This document shows, piece by piece, positions 20,313 through 30,390 of a stretch of DNA of 64,000 nucleotides. Numbering within the stretch: the stretch's first letter is position 1; the number at the start of each line of letters is the position of its first letter. Below the pieces are notes generated by a model. That model was given only the letters and a program-made list of their open reading frames with translations. It searched no databases and was not told where the DNA came from. Source of the DNA: Viola odorata (lineage: Eukaryota > Streptophyta > Magnoliopsida > Malpighiales > Violaceae); the NCBI GenBank assembly GCA_963691705.1, contig OY829537.1, positions 58,318,304-58,382,303 on the forward strand. The letters run 5' to 3'. Position numbers and translations under genes: made by a program.

Positions 20313-23300
20313 GTGAAAGATCAAATGGCTCAAGAGGGACTTTATGTTCATAAAGAGAGTGCTGCACTCAACCGTCCACCATATCTTGATGGGAACAACT
20401 ATTTGCAATGGAAGACAAAGATGTTAGTCTTCCTAGGTGGACAAGATCAAATTATGTTGGATTGTGTTCTACATGGATTTGCAACTCCCATGGAACCAGC
20501 TGCTGAAGATGGATCAACAAAACCTCTTCCTTTTGATAAGTGGCCAGCTGGATCAATTACAAGAAAACAAAGTGAAGACAAGGCAAGGTATGCTTTATTT
20601 TGTGCAATTTCTCAAAACGAATTTAATCGTGTTAGTGCTTGCAAATTGTCTAAAGATGTTTGGCAAACTTTGGAGACTGCACATGAAGGCACTCCTCAAG
20701 TAAGAACCATTCGACTCAACACACTCAAATGTGAGTATGAATTACTAGGTATGAAGAGTGGTGAGTCTATTTATGATTTAAGCACTAGAATTCAAAATAT
20801 TTGCAATGCTATGGGAAATCTTGGATGGACTCCTAGTGATGAGGAGATGGTAAGAAAACTTCTTAGTATTTTACCTAACTCTTGGAATGCCAAGACTTCT
20901 ATTTTTGATGAGCTTGAAAAGAGACCTACCTTTTCTCAACTTGTTGGCTCTCTTACGGCATTTGAGTACAAACTCAAAATGGGTGAACCGAAAGTGCAAA
21001 AAGTCAAGAGCAACAATGTAGCATTTGTTAGCAAGGCTCAAGAGGATGAGGAAGACATTGAGTCCTTAGCTCTCTTTGCTAGAAATTTCAAGAAATTTTG
21101 GCACAACAACGAGAAGAAGCAAAGGTATCAAGGTGAGCATCCTAACTCTTCTAAATCCAAATTTAAAAATGATAGTGTTATTTGTTTTGGATGTGAAAAG
21201 CCAGGACATGTCAAGAGTGAATGTCCTAACCTTGAGAAGAAGAAAAGGTTTGAGAAAAGAGGCTCTAGAGATGGAAAGGATTTCCGTAGGTATCCTAGAA
21301 GAGCTCTAAAAGCTACAACTTGGGATGATGATAGTGAAGAAGAAAGCAACCAATCCCAATCGAAAGGAGAAGAAGAAATATCTAACATATGCTTCTTTGC
21401 AAATGAAGATGACTCCTCTGATGAAGAAACTGAATTCTCCCTCATGGCTAAGGAAGATAGCGACAATGATTCGATGTGCCGAAAACCCCATGCAAATAAA
21501 TGGTACTTGGATAGCGGGTGTTCGAGGCACATGACGGGTGATAAGTCGAAATTCACCCATTTGAAGGAAGAAAATAGAGGGAATGTTCGATTTGGAGATA
21601 ACCTTAAACGTAAAGTTTCGGGCATCGGTAAAGTTGGCCATTCTCCTTCTATTGAACATGTTTTATTTGTGCATGGCTTGAAATTTAATTTATTGAGCAT
21701 TAGTCAATTGTGTGATAAAGATTTAATTGTTATCTTTACTTCCACTCATTGTGAAGTAAGAAATATTTTCACACATGATTTAATTTTCATGGGTAATCGA
21801 GTTGGAAATATTTATATGATTGATTTAAATGATATTCCTAACGATGATCATACATGCTTAAGTGCGTTAGTTGATAATCCATCTATTTGGCATAGAAGAC
21901 TTGTGCATGTAGGGATGGAAAACATTGAAAAGCTTTCTAGAAAAGAGCTTGTGAGAGGCTTACCTAAAATGAAGTTTGAGAAGGAAGGGTTGTGTAATGC
22001 ATGTCAATATGGGAAGCAAATTAAGAGCTCCTTCAAACCTATCAAATCCGTTTCAACTTCAAGGCCATTACAACTTCTACACCTTGACTTGTTTGGTCCC
22101 ATGAGAACGGTAAGTGTGGGAGGTAAGAGTTATGTTTTTGTTATTGTGGATGATTTTTCTAGATTTACTTGGGTTATATTCTTGGCTCATAAAAGTGATG
22201 CATGTGAAAAATTCAAACAACTTTGCAAACGTATTCAAAATGAAAAAGGTTCCAAAATTTTGAGAATTAAAAGTGATCATGGTGGTGAATTTGAAAATGG
22301 CATGTTTCAAGATTTTTGTAATGAAAATGGCATTTTTCACAACTTTTCTTGTCCTCGCACTCCTCAACAAAATGGGGTAGTTGAAAGGAAAAATAGAACG
22401 TTGCAAGAAACGGCTAGAACTCTTTTAAATGAGCATAATACACCAAAACGTTTTTGGGCCGAAGCCGTTGCAACCGCATGTCATGTTTTAAATCGTGTTC
22501 TAATTCGACCTTTGCTAAATAAAACTCCTTTCGAATTATGGCATGATAAGATACCCACCATTGCATACTTTAGAGTCTTTGGATGTAAATGTTTTATTCT
22601 TAACATCAAAGATAATTTGGGCAAATTTGATGCAAAGTCGGATGAAGGTATTTTTCTTGGTTATTCTACTACTAGCAAAGCATATAGAGTTTATAATAAA
22701 AGAACTCTAATTGTAGAAGAATCCATGCATATTGCTTTTGATGAATCTAATCCTTTTGAAAGAATGAAAGATAGTGATGTAGAAGAAGATTTTGGAAGTC
22801 TTCAAATCAACTCTCCTTCACTAGATACTCTAGATATTCAAGAGGAGAAAGAGCCGGAAGAAGAGGTGCTTAAGGATACAAATGATGGAGTAAATCAAAA
22901 TGATCAAGGCCCCTCAAGTTCCAAACCTTGGAAATTTATGAATGCACATCCACAAGAGCAAATCATAGGTAATGTACAAAGCAAAGGTATTGCCACTCGC
23001 TCTTCTCGTAGAAATTTGAATGATCATCATGCTTTTGTTTCTCAATTTGAACCTAAGAAATTTGATGATGCTTCACATGACGAATATTGGATGATCGCCA
23101 TGCAAGAGGAACTAAATCAATTTGAACGAAATTGTGTTTGGAAATTAGTTCCTAGGCCTAGCAACCATACTATTATTGGCACCAAGTGGGTTTTTAGAAA
23201 CAAACTTGATGAATCGGGGAATGTCATTCGCAATAAAGCTAGATTGGTAGCCCAAGGGTACAATCAACAAGAAGGTATTGATTTTGATGAAACATTTGCC

Positions 23301-24578
23301 CCGGTTGCTAGACTTGAATCTATTCGCATGTTATTAGCATTTGCATGCTTTAAGAACATAAATTTATTTCAAATGGATGTTAAAAGTGCATTTTTGAATG
23401 GTTACATCATGGAAGAAGTGTATGTAAAACAACCTCCCGGTTTTGAAGATCCTAAATTTCCTAACCATGTTTTTAAATTGGAAAAGGCTTTATATGGTCT
23501 TAAACAAGCTCCTAGAGCTTGGTATGATCGTTTAAGTCAATTTTTGTTGAAAAATGGTTTTAACATGGGAACAATTGATTCTACACTCTTCACGAAACAT
23601 GATGGTAAGCATATGATAATTGTGCAAATTTATGTTGATGATATCATATTTGGTGCTACTAACGATTCTTTGTGCAAGGAGTTTGAAAATTGTATGCATA
23701 GTGAATTCGAAATGAGCATGATGGGAGAATTGACATTCTTCCTTGGACTTCAAATTCGACAATCTAAAGAGGGTATCTTTCTCAATCAAGAAAAATACAT
23801 CAAGGATCTCCTAAACAAATATGGATACAATGATGTCAAGGAGAGTCCTATCCCTCTTAGTCCAACCGTCAACCTCGACAAAGATGAAAATGGTAAAGAT
23901 GTAGATATTACTCTATATCGAGGTATGATCGGAAGTCTCTTATATTTAACGGCAAGTAGACCGGATATAATGTTTAGTGTTTGTCTATTTGCTCGTTTTC
24001 AATCTTGTCCTAAAGAGTCTCACTTGCTTGCTTTGAAAAGAATTTTCAAATATTTGAAAGGTACTTCTAAATTAGGTCTTTGGTACCCTAAAGGGTCTAG
24101 CATTGATTTAATTGGCTATACCGATTCAGATTTTGCCGGTTCTAAAACCGATAGGAAAAGCACCAGTGGTACATGTCAATTTTTAGGACAAGCTATGGTC
24201 TCTTGGTCTAGTAAGAAACAAAATTCGGTAGCCATTTCTACTACGGAAGCTGAATATATTGCTGCTGGATCTTGTGTTTCTCAAATTTTATGGATGAAAC
24301 AAACCTTAGAAGATTTTGATCTTAAGTTTTGTAAAATTCTTATCTTTTGTGATAATCTAAGTACTATTAGTTTGACCAAGAATCCTATTTGCCACTCACG
24401 AACCAAGCACATTGATATAAAACATCATTTTATTCGTGATCATTTGGCTAAAGGAGATATTATGCTTGAATTTGTTGGTACTAACAATCAGCTTGCAGAC
24501 ATTTTCACCAAAGCTCTTGCCAAGGAACGCTTTGTGGAACTTAGACATGAAATAGGTATTTGCAATCCATTTGAGTAA
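20313..24578 (+). CDS. Intact Ty1/copia gag-pol polyprotein (SIRE-like)
   Basis: A single 1,421-codon frame without stops; the ATG at 20325 (MAQEGLYV) is an alternative start. Residue positions: gag region 1-290; CCHC knuckle CFGCEKPGHVKSEC about 291-304; acidic linker; protease YLDSGCSRHMTG with catalytic D400; integrase zinc finger with His near 527 and CNACQ near 561; catalytic core D592, D655 and E692; reverse transcriptase from about 960 with YVDD near 1107-1110; RNase H with TDSDFAG near 1270 and STTEAEY. Domain order gag-PR-IN-RT-RH defines Ty1/copia. All catalytic residues are present, so the product could be active; expression cannot be judged. Confidence 0.97.
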   Translation: MKDQMAQEGLYVHKESAALNRPPYLDGNNYLQWKTKMLVFLGGQDQIMLDCVLHGFATPMEPAAEDGSTKPLPFDKWPAGSITRKQSEDKARYALFCAISQNEFNRVSACKLSKDVWQTLETAHEGTPQVRTIRLNTLKCEYELLGMKSGESIYDLSTRIQNICNAMGNLGWTPSDEEMVRKLLSILPNSWNAKTSIFDELEKRPTFSQLVGSLTAFEYKLKMGEPKVQKVKSNNVAFVSKAQEDEEDIESLALFARNFKKFWHNNEKKQRYQGEHPNSSKSKFKNDSVICFGCEKPGHVKSECPNLEKKKRFEKRGSRDGKDFRRYPRRALKATTWDDDSEEESNQSQSKGEEEISNICFFANEDDSSDEETEFSLMAKEDSDNDSMCRKPHANKWYLDSGCSRHMTGDKSKFTHLKEENRGNVRFGDNLKRKVSGIGKVGHSPSIEHVLFVHGLKFNLLSISQLCDKDLIVIFTSTHCEVRNIFTHDLIFMGNRVGNIYMIDLNDIPNDDHTCLSALVDNPSIWHRRLVHVGMENIEKLSRKELVRGLPKMKFEKEGLCNACQYGKQIKSSFKPIKSVSTSRPLQLLHLDLFGPMRTVSVGGKSYVFVIVDDFSRFTWVIFLAHKSDACEKFKQLCKRIQNEKGSKILRIKSDHGGEFENGMFQDFCNENGIFHNFSCPRTPQQNGVVERKNRTLQETARTLLNEHNTPKRFWAEAVATACHVLNRVLIRPLLNKTPFELWHDKIPTIAYFRVFGCKCFILNIKDNLGKFDAKSDEGIFLGYSTTSKAYRVYNKRTLIVEESMHIAFDESNPFERMKDSDVEEDFGSLQINSPSLDTLDIQEEKEPEEEVLKDTNDGVNQNDQGPSSSKPWKFMNAHPQEQIIGNVQSKGIATRSSRRNLNDHHAFVSQFEPKKFDDASHDEYWMIAMQEELNQFERNCVWKLVPRPSNHTIIGTKWVFRNKLDESGNVIRNKARLVAQGYNQQEGIDFDETFAPVARLESIRMLLAFACFKNINLFQMDVKSAFLNGYIMEEVYVKQPPGFEDPKFPNHVFKLEKALYGLKQAPRAWYDRLSQFLLKNGFNMGTIDSTLFTKHDGKHMIIVQIYVDDIIFGATNDSLCKEFENCMHSEFEMSMMGELTFFLGLQIRQSKEGIFLNQEKYIKDLLNKYGYNDVKESPIPLSPTVNLDKDENGKDVDITLYRGMIGSLLYLTASRPDIMFSVCLFARFQSCPKESHLLALKRIFKYLKGTSKLGLWYPKGSSIDLIGYTDSDFAGSKTDRKSTSGTCQFLGQAMVSWSSKKQNSVAISTTEAEYIAAGSCVSQILWMKQTLEDFDLKFCKILIFCDNLSTISLTKNPICHSRTKHIDIKHHFIRDHLAKGDIMLEFVGTNNQLADIFTKALAKERFVELRHEIGICNPFE

Positions 24579-25062
24579 AATTTTGGTTATCCTCCATTTA
24601 TTTTTTATCTTTGGATTGGATCATCATTTGATGTTTTGGATTTGATCTTTGCTTGCTCCTTGTATTACTCATTGTTTGATTCTTTGGTATTCCTTACTAT
24701 TTACCCTTTTTGTTAATGACAAAGGGAGAGAATGAGTTAAGGGGGAGAAGCTTATAGAATGGGGAGAAAGGTAAGATTAAGGGGGAACATGATATTAAGT
24801 GTGGGATATGAAAGAGTGGGACATTATGATAGAGTGGGATATGAAAACATGCTCTCTAGGTAATGTAAGGTCTAAAAGATTAAGGGGGAGCAAACCTTAA
24901 AATCTTTGCTATGCTCTTGTGCAACTAATGTTTTATGTAGGGGGAGCGTTCTTTTGGCAAAGATAAGAGTGTAAGTTTACTCCATTTTACTTTAATTTCA
25001 ATTGCTCGCTTAAATATGTTTTGTTATTAGTTTGTGGTTGTCATCATCAAAAAGGGGGAGAT
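24579..25062 (+). other. 3' untranslated region with five polypurine-like tracts
   Basis: The motif GGGGGAG or GGGGGAA occurs about five times: near 24740, 24781, 24886, 24941 and 25054. Only the last (AAAAGGGGGAG, 25050-25060) adjoins the 3' LTR and would be the true polypurine tract. No env-like frame exists here. Confidence 0.8.
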
Positions 25063-26186
25063 TGTTAGCCCAAGGGCAACTTACTCTTGTTTTGATGATT
25101 TTAGACACACAAACTAATTAATATTACTAATGCAATTTGAAGTTAAAGTGTGTGTAGTTTGCGATGGAACGAATAAGAGGCAACAAATCAAGATATCGCA
25201 AGCTAGAAGATCAAGTGTACATTAGGACCTTAATCATGTAAGTATGATTCTAATTAACACTTGATTTATGTTCAAGATACCTCAAGGAAAGTTTTCAAAA
25301 AGGTTTTGTGCGAAAACGTTTTTTAAAACTCAAGATAAGGAACAATTTGTTCCTGGCGGCATGCCGCCAGGAATGGTCTGTGTCTGGCGGCATGCCGCCA
25401 GACTTGGCAATAAGAATTAATTCTGAAGCGAATGAGGCGGCATGCCGCCCCAGCTATTTCGTTTCTGGCGGCATGCCGCCAGAGCCTAGGAGACAGGCTC
25501 CAACAGCTATGTTTTCCACTATAAACGGCTAGTTTTGAATTCCTTAATTCATGGACGAATGTTTTCTTGCTCTACACTATAAATACTCATCTTAGATGAG
25601 TTATTAAACAACAAGCAACACAAGAACATAATCATAAACTCAAGAAAGCTCTCATCCTTTTTCAAAGCCAAAATCTGAATTTTTGCAAAGCTTACAAATT
25701 CAAATTTTCATAACGCAAGCTTTACTCATCCGATTTCACTCATTCTTGCGTCTATATTTCAAGTAAGTTTTAAGCTTTCTACTGAGGTATTCTTGTTCAT
25801 TTATTGGTGTTGATTATTGAATCATACATAGTTTATTTGTACACCAATTTGTGTTGCCATTTAACCACTCTCTTGTCAAGCTATATTAATTGTGATAGGT
25901 TGTGATTGAGCCCGGAAAAATCACATTGTAAGGTTTATTGGTTGAGCCCGCAAAAACCAAGGTGTAAGGTTTGAGTTGAACCCGTAAAAACTCAAGGTAA
26001 ATAACGAAGTGGTCGTTGTTCAAAATCCTAAGAGGAGGACTCTTAGGTAGTGGAGTACAATTCATTGAGGAATTGGAACCACTATATATCCTTGTGTTTT
26101 TACATTCTATTTCCGCACTCATATTTCCTTAGATTTTGTGTTAGAATTTTATTTGCCTATTCACCCCCCCTCTAGGCCGTTTATCA
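25063..26186 (+). repeat. 3' LTR of the SIRE-like element
   Basis: 1,124 bp with the same ends as the 5' LTR. The TATA box is at 25578-25585. All four central palindromes here are the GGCGGCATGCCGCC form. It differs from the 5' LTR by about seven substitutions, most of them C/T transitions, and lacks one 36-bp unit. Confidence 0.95.
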
Positions 26187-26191
26187 GATCT

Positions 26192-26601
26192 GAACTCTGG
26201 TTGGTATTTGAATGCTTGGTCTGACTATCCTAAAACCTAGGATAACAATACAACCTTTAGGGAGCTTACCGACAACCCTATAGATGTTTTTGATAAGAAT
26301 GCAAAAGTATACATGATTTGAGATCCTGCTTTAAGGATCTTGCACAAAGCCCTAGCCATCACACTAACTGGCAAACCAAATATGTTAAGGCCTCTATCTA
26401 AGCTTGAACTCTTTGTCTTATGATGTATGTGGCATGACCAGAAAGTGAACCTAGGTTTTTGGATAGCTACCCAATTAAATGCATGCACCGAGGGTAATAG
26501 GATGTTGCTGGGCTCCCTCATAACGAAGCTAGTTGTTAGCTCAAGGGGATTGAATGTTGAGACTGCTGGTTTGCATAAATATTATGAATTGAAATTGCTG
26601 G
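26192..26601 (+). pseudogene. Athila ORF1-like relic, part 3 (C-terminal)
   Basis: It continues from 19105: LNSGWYLNAWSDYPKT, then stops at intervals, VYMI-DPALRILHKALAITL, and VNLGFWIATQLNA...GSLITKLV. DPALR..HKALA.TL followed by a short LxCM-type block and GxLITxL is typical of the Athila ORF-1 domain. It is cut by an inverted Tat LTR at 26602. Confidence 0.65.
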
Positions 26602-27089
26602 TGATAATCCTGGATCTGGGGTGAGGGTGATTCTGTAATATAGCGTGCTGACGTGGACTGTCTCGCTGCTCCTACGCCACCTGCAAAGAGCCGGAGGGGA
26701 TCTCCGGCGTAGAGGCTCCGATGATAAAGTCAGTATGCATGATAAAAATAGGTAGTAAGGGAAAATATCGGGTGGAGGTAGGTAGTTGGGTAGTTGTGTG
26801 GGTGGAGCTTCAGTACGCGTGCGCTTGTGTCCTTATAAAGGGATGATGGGGGGTATTTATAACCCTGCCCTATGGGTCACCCTAGACACGTGTCGCTTGG
26901 GTTTGGTCAACCATTACCGATACTTGTACCTCTATCTGATAGTTTCCCTAGTATGTCGTACAAGCAGTATACTTACCTAGTGGAGCTAGTATACATAGTC
27001 TTGATTATGGGTGGGGATATATATCGGGACCCCCCTCGTTGGTGATGAAAGGTTGAAAATACACTTGAGGTGCCTTGTTTGTATTATCA
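26602..27089 (-). mobile_element. Solo LTR of the Tat family, inverted
   Basis: It is the reverse complement of the 6708-7152 LTR: it ends (+) GTTTGTATTATCA and begins TGATAATCCTGGATCTGG. It breaks the Athila-like ORF after ELKLLV. The flanks are GCTGG and GAGGC, so no target duplication is evident, which suggests a rearranged or unequal-recombination product. Confidence 0.85.
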
Positions 27090-27691
27090 GAGGCCCAACC
27101 GAAAACGAGCTCGAGTGTTTACCAAGGGCTTCTGTTACTCTCCCTGGGGTTGTTTATTGATTGACGATGCATTAAATGATTTGGAGACCGTCAATAAATG
27201 CGGTGCAGGCCATGATGATTGCCCTCGACCTATGCATGCCCATGTGGCTTTTTTCTATCCATTCAAAAAATAAAGCAGTTGTTGGAAGTCGGTGCATGAC
27301 GCACCGCTTCGAATACCACAAAAGTTGCGATACGAATTTAGCAGGATGGGGCTAATTAAAATAAATTAATAAATATATGCTACCACGTGTTAGATTCCCA
27401 TTGGCTACATGTCATATGTCGTCCTCCGATAAGGTGCTCATACGGTAATGGGGTGTTAGGAGATATAAATAACCCTCTCTTTCTTCCTTTCCCATTTTTT
27501 ACTCAATTCTACTTCTCATACGCTTCTTTTTTGCCTTCCTCACCAGTATTCTCTCCACTTCTAGAATCTCCTCCACCGACCAAACTCCGGCCAAACCTAT
27601 ATCCTCAGGTGTTCATGTATTCACTTCTTACCATTCCTTTTTTGCTTTCCTGTGTTAGATAGTGTTTTCCCTTTGCAATCGGCCTGTAACC
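27090..27691 (+). other. 5' region of the spliced gag-like relic
   Basis: Contains a TATA-like GATATAAATAACC (about 27451-27463) and then a T/C-rich leader. It precedes the ATG at 27692. No LTR end was recognised here, and the first ~250 bp are unassigned. Confidence 0.45.
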
Positions 27692-30050
27692 ATGCCTCGC
27701 GCTAGACCTCAGATTAAACCCAAGGGTCAAACCGAGAGAGTGATAGAGAGAACACCCACCATAATGACTGATATAGGGGAACTGTGGGTAGAATTAACTA
27801 ATTTCGGGGCCTCTATTTTCTGATTAGTATAGTATCCTAGTTGTCGGGGATATTATTAGGTTGAATAGTATTTTGAGGGGAAACCGAAGGGTTTTGTACA
27901 CAAAAATGTTCCAATATGGCTTTTGTTTGCCCCCTCATCCTATGGTCACCAATATACTCAACCATTTTGACCTAGACCTAGTAAAAATCACCTCAAACTC
28001 CTAGTCTAGCATTTGCGTGTTTCTCAAAATCTGTGAATTGAATGTTATCCCCTTCCCATCTGTTACCCTATTCCAGATTTTCTTTCAATTGTATTATCGA
28101 AGGGGTATGATAACCATCTTTCCTCGCTGAGAAGATACTTCGGTTCGGTCTTTGCTATGGAATTTTCAAAGATTCAAATCCTTCGTACATGGATGGAAGG
28201 ATCATTTCTTTGTGATAGAGTTACTGACACCCAGTGGAGGTTTGTGTTCAACCGGATCATCACCGAAAAAGCTTGGCAAAAACCAGTTGGTATTTCTCCT
28301 AAAGGGGGCGCCCAGGTTGACAGATTGGTGGGAGTAAACACACCCTTTTCACACCCAGAATCTTGCTACTGGTGTTCGACTATCGGACTGCCGGATTGGT
28401 GAGTTCCCACTAATATGCTTTGAATTCTAAGTTTTTCTAACTCTAATGTTGTTTTTTATTTCGCAGAAGTAACGCCCGATTGGTTACCGGATTCACTACG
28501 CAAGAAGGCTAAGAGAACTGCTCCAGCTCCTCGTCAGGTAAGGGCCCCTCCTGCCAAGAAGAAGTAAACTATCGGGACCTCCAAGAAGAAAATTACTGGG
28601 GCCTCCACTTCTCAAGCGAAGAATATTCCGGCTGCTCAGGTTTCTTCTCCTTTACCGTTTTTCCTTGAGTCTCCCGATTCTCTCTCAATAGAAATCTCAG
28701 ACGCGACTTTTAAACAGGAGGTTGAGTTAGTGGCTGAAAAGGTTGAAGCTCAAGCGTATCCAACTAAAAGTCATTATCCGAGTGACTTTGAAAGGGTAGC
28801 TTCCGAATCATCTTCTTCCTCCTCCTCAACCGATGAGATGGACCGGACCGAGTTCCTTAAACAGGCTTCTTACCATGTCAAAAGGAAAAGAGCCGGGGAA
28901 AGCTTTGTTGCTGCTGCCGGGGTTTGGGTGTCTCCTCCGGTTGCTCCTATAATGGCAGCAAACTTTCCACAGCTATCGGTGGAGTCTGCAGGTATCCAGG
29001 TTTATGATCTCCTCGGCGAAGTCCTGGTTGAGGTTCCTCAAGAGCCAACCCCTGCTTCCTTCTCATTGGCTACCGGTTCGTCGCCTCCTTTGACGCCTAC
29101 TCCTGTTACTACCCGTTATCCAAATGATGCGGGTACATCTAAGAATCAGCCATGTCCTCCTAGCCTGACAACTTCCCCTCCAATTCAACTCCACTTCATT
29201 CCGGCTCCGGTTCTTTCTCCTCTTCTATTCCCTGACAGCCGGGTTCGTGGTCCATCCCTTGACCTTAACGCAAAACTTTCTTCCATGGGTCCCGATGGTG
29301 CAGTTACTCATCAACTGAATCTAAGAGATTTGAGGAGTTGAGGTTGTCCGCCCTTAGGGTTACCGGAACCTAGTGCTCGAGACGTGCCTATGGCTTCTCT
29401 TTTGTTGGAGATGATTTCTATTTCAGCAGATAGAGAGATCTTCCGGCGAATGTCCCACAGTGCTCAACACGCTCAAGTTCACAGCAGTATCTTCTCTTCC
29501 ATCTGTCAATTTCAATACATGATGGAGTACAATGATGATAAACTCGAGAAGGTTACCAGTGACTTGGAGAAAGAAAAGATGTTGTATGCCCATGCCAAGA
29601 GTGAGTACAAGAGCTATCGGGAAGAGACCCTTAGCGTCTCCAGACTTCAAGAGCAAACCCAGATGGAACTGGATGATTACAGGGTGGAACTGGTAGCAAC
29701 CCGGAAGGAGAGGTATACCGGGAAAACTAAGATTGAGGAGTTGTCGGAGCTCAATGAGAAGCTTCAATCGGAGCTGGAGGCGGAGGGGGAGCTGCTCGAG
29801 AAGAAGAAAGAACTAGACCTAGTTCTAGAAAAGATCACATGGTGGCAGAAGAAGACGATGGACGCGGTCCTGGATGGATTTTTGGAGTACTATAGGGAGG
29901 CTAAATTCAATACCTCCAACCTCACTCCTTACGTCAATCGAGGTTGCAGCGATAGATGAAAGTCAATTTGGTGTTCCATCAAGCTCTGATGATGATGAGG
30001 GAATGGCTGAAAATGTTCCTCCGCTACCTCCAACTCCTCTAGGAGAGTAG
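27692..30050 (+). pseudogene. Gag-like ORF with intron and coiled coil (putative gypsy-type transposon domain)
   Basis: ATG at 27692 begins MPRARPQIKPKGQTERV. After a shift the frame reads RVLYTKMFQYGFCLPPHPMV and FKSFVHGWKDHFFVIE, the pattern of the plant 'putative gypsy type transposon' domain. A GT-AG intron (28399-28466, 68 bp) joins SDCRI to EVTPDWLPDS in one frame. Downstream come a Ser/Pro-rich linker (28730-29340) and a charged coiled coil (29420-29900, with EKVTSDLEKEKM and KIEELSELNEKLQ). After a shift near 29935 the tail ends VPPLPPTPLGE at 30050. Several stops break it. No pol follows, so it is a relic of a non-autonomous element. Confidence 0.6.
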
Positions 30051-30390
30051 TCTAGCTTTTTTCCTTCTTTACTTTTGTAGATGTCGTATGGATTTTCCTT
30101 CAATGAACTATTTTTTCAATTTTTTTGCAAGTATTTGCACCCCGTTTGAATATCCTGCACCGTTAATTATGATAACATGCTAACAAAAAAAAAATCAATT
30201 TTCGTTAGATGTCTTTTAGAAATGACTTAAGGAATATTTAAGGATGATAGTAATACTCCAACGGAAATTGAAAAAATAAAAAAAAGGACAAGTCTTGGTG
30301 ATGTTTCTTCTTCCCGTTTGATTTCAATGACATTAAGTCATTTATTTCTTTTATTTTTACTTTGTAATCCGTTTGATTACCTGTGTCGGT
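30051..30390. other. No feature recognised
   Basis: T-rich and A-rich sequence after the gag-like relic, including a run of nine A at 30185. The boundary with the Reina-like fragment is not marked by any repeat I can see. Confidence 0.5.

Larger units (their letters stand above)
19101..26191 (+). mobile_element. Complete SIRE-like Ty1/copia retrotransposon with TSD GATCT
   Basis: The element body is 19106-26186 (7,081 bp), with GATCT at 19101-19105 and 26187-26191. It has two LTRs, a primer binding site, one uninterrupted gag-pol frame and a polypurine tract. By eye I count about seven substitutions and one 36-bp indel between the LTRs, so insertion is recent relative to everything around it. 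It lies inside the Athila-like relic, whose frame rejoins across it (VIADD, then LNSGWYLNAW). The SIRE lineage is inferred from the RT/RNase H wording and the several GGGGGAG tracts; no env-like frame is present. Confidence 0.95.

Noticed and set aside
26602..27089. 3' LTR belonging to the Tat element at 6708
   Set aside because: It is in the opposite orientation and is inserted in the Athila-like ORF, so it is a separate or rearranged insertion.
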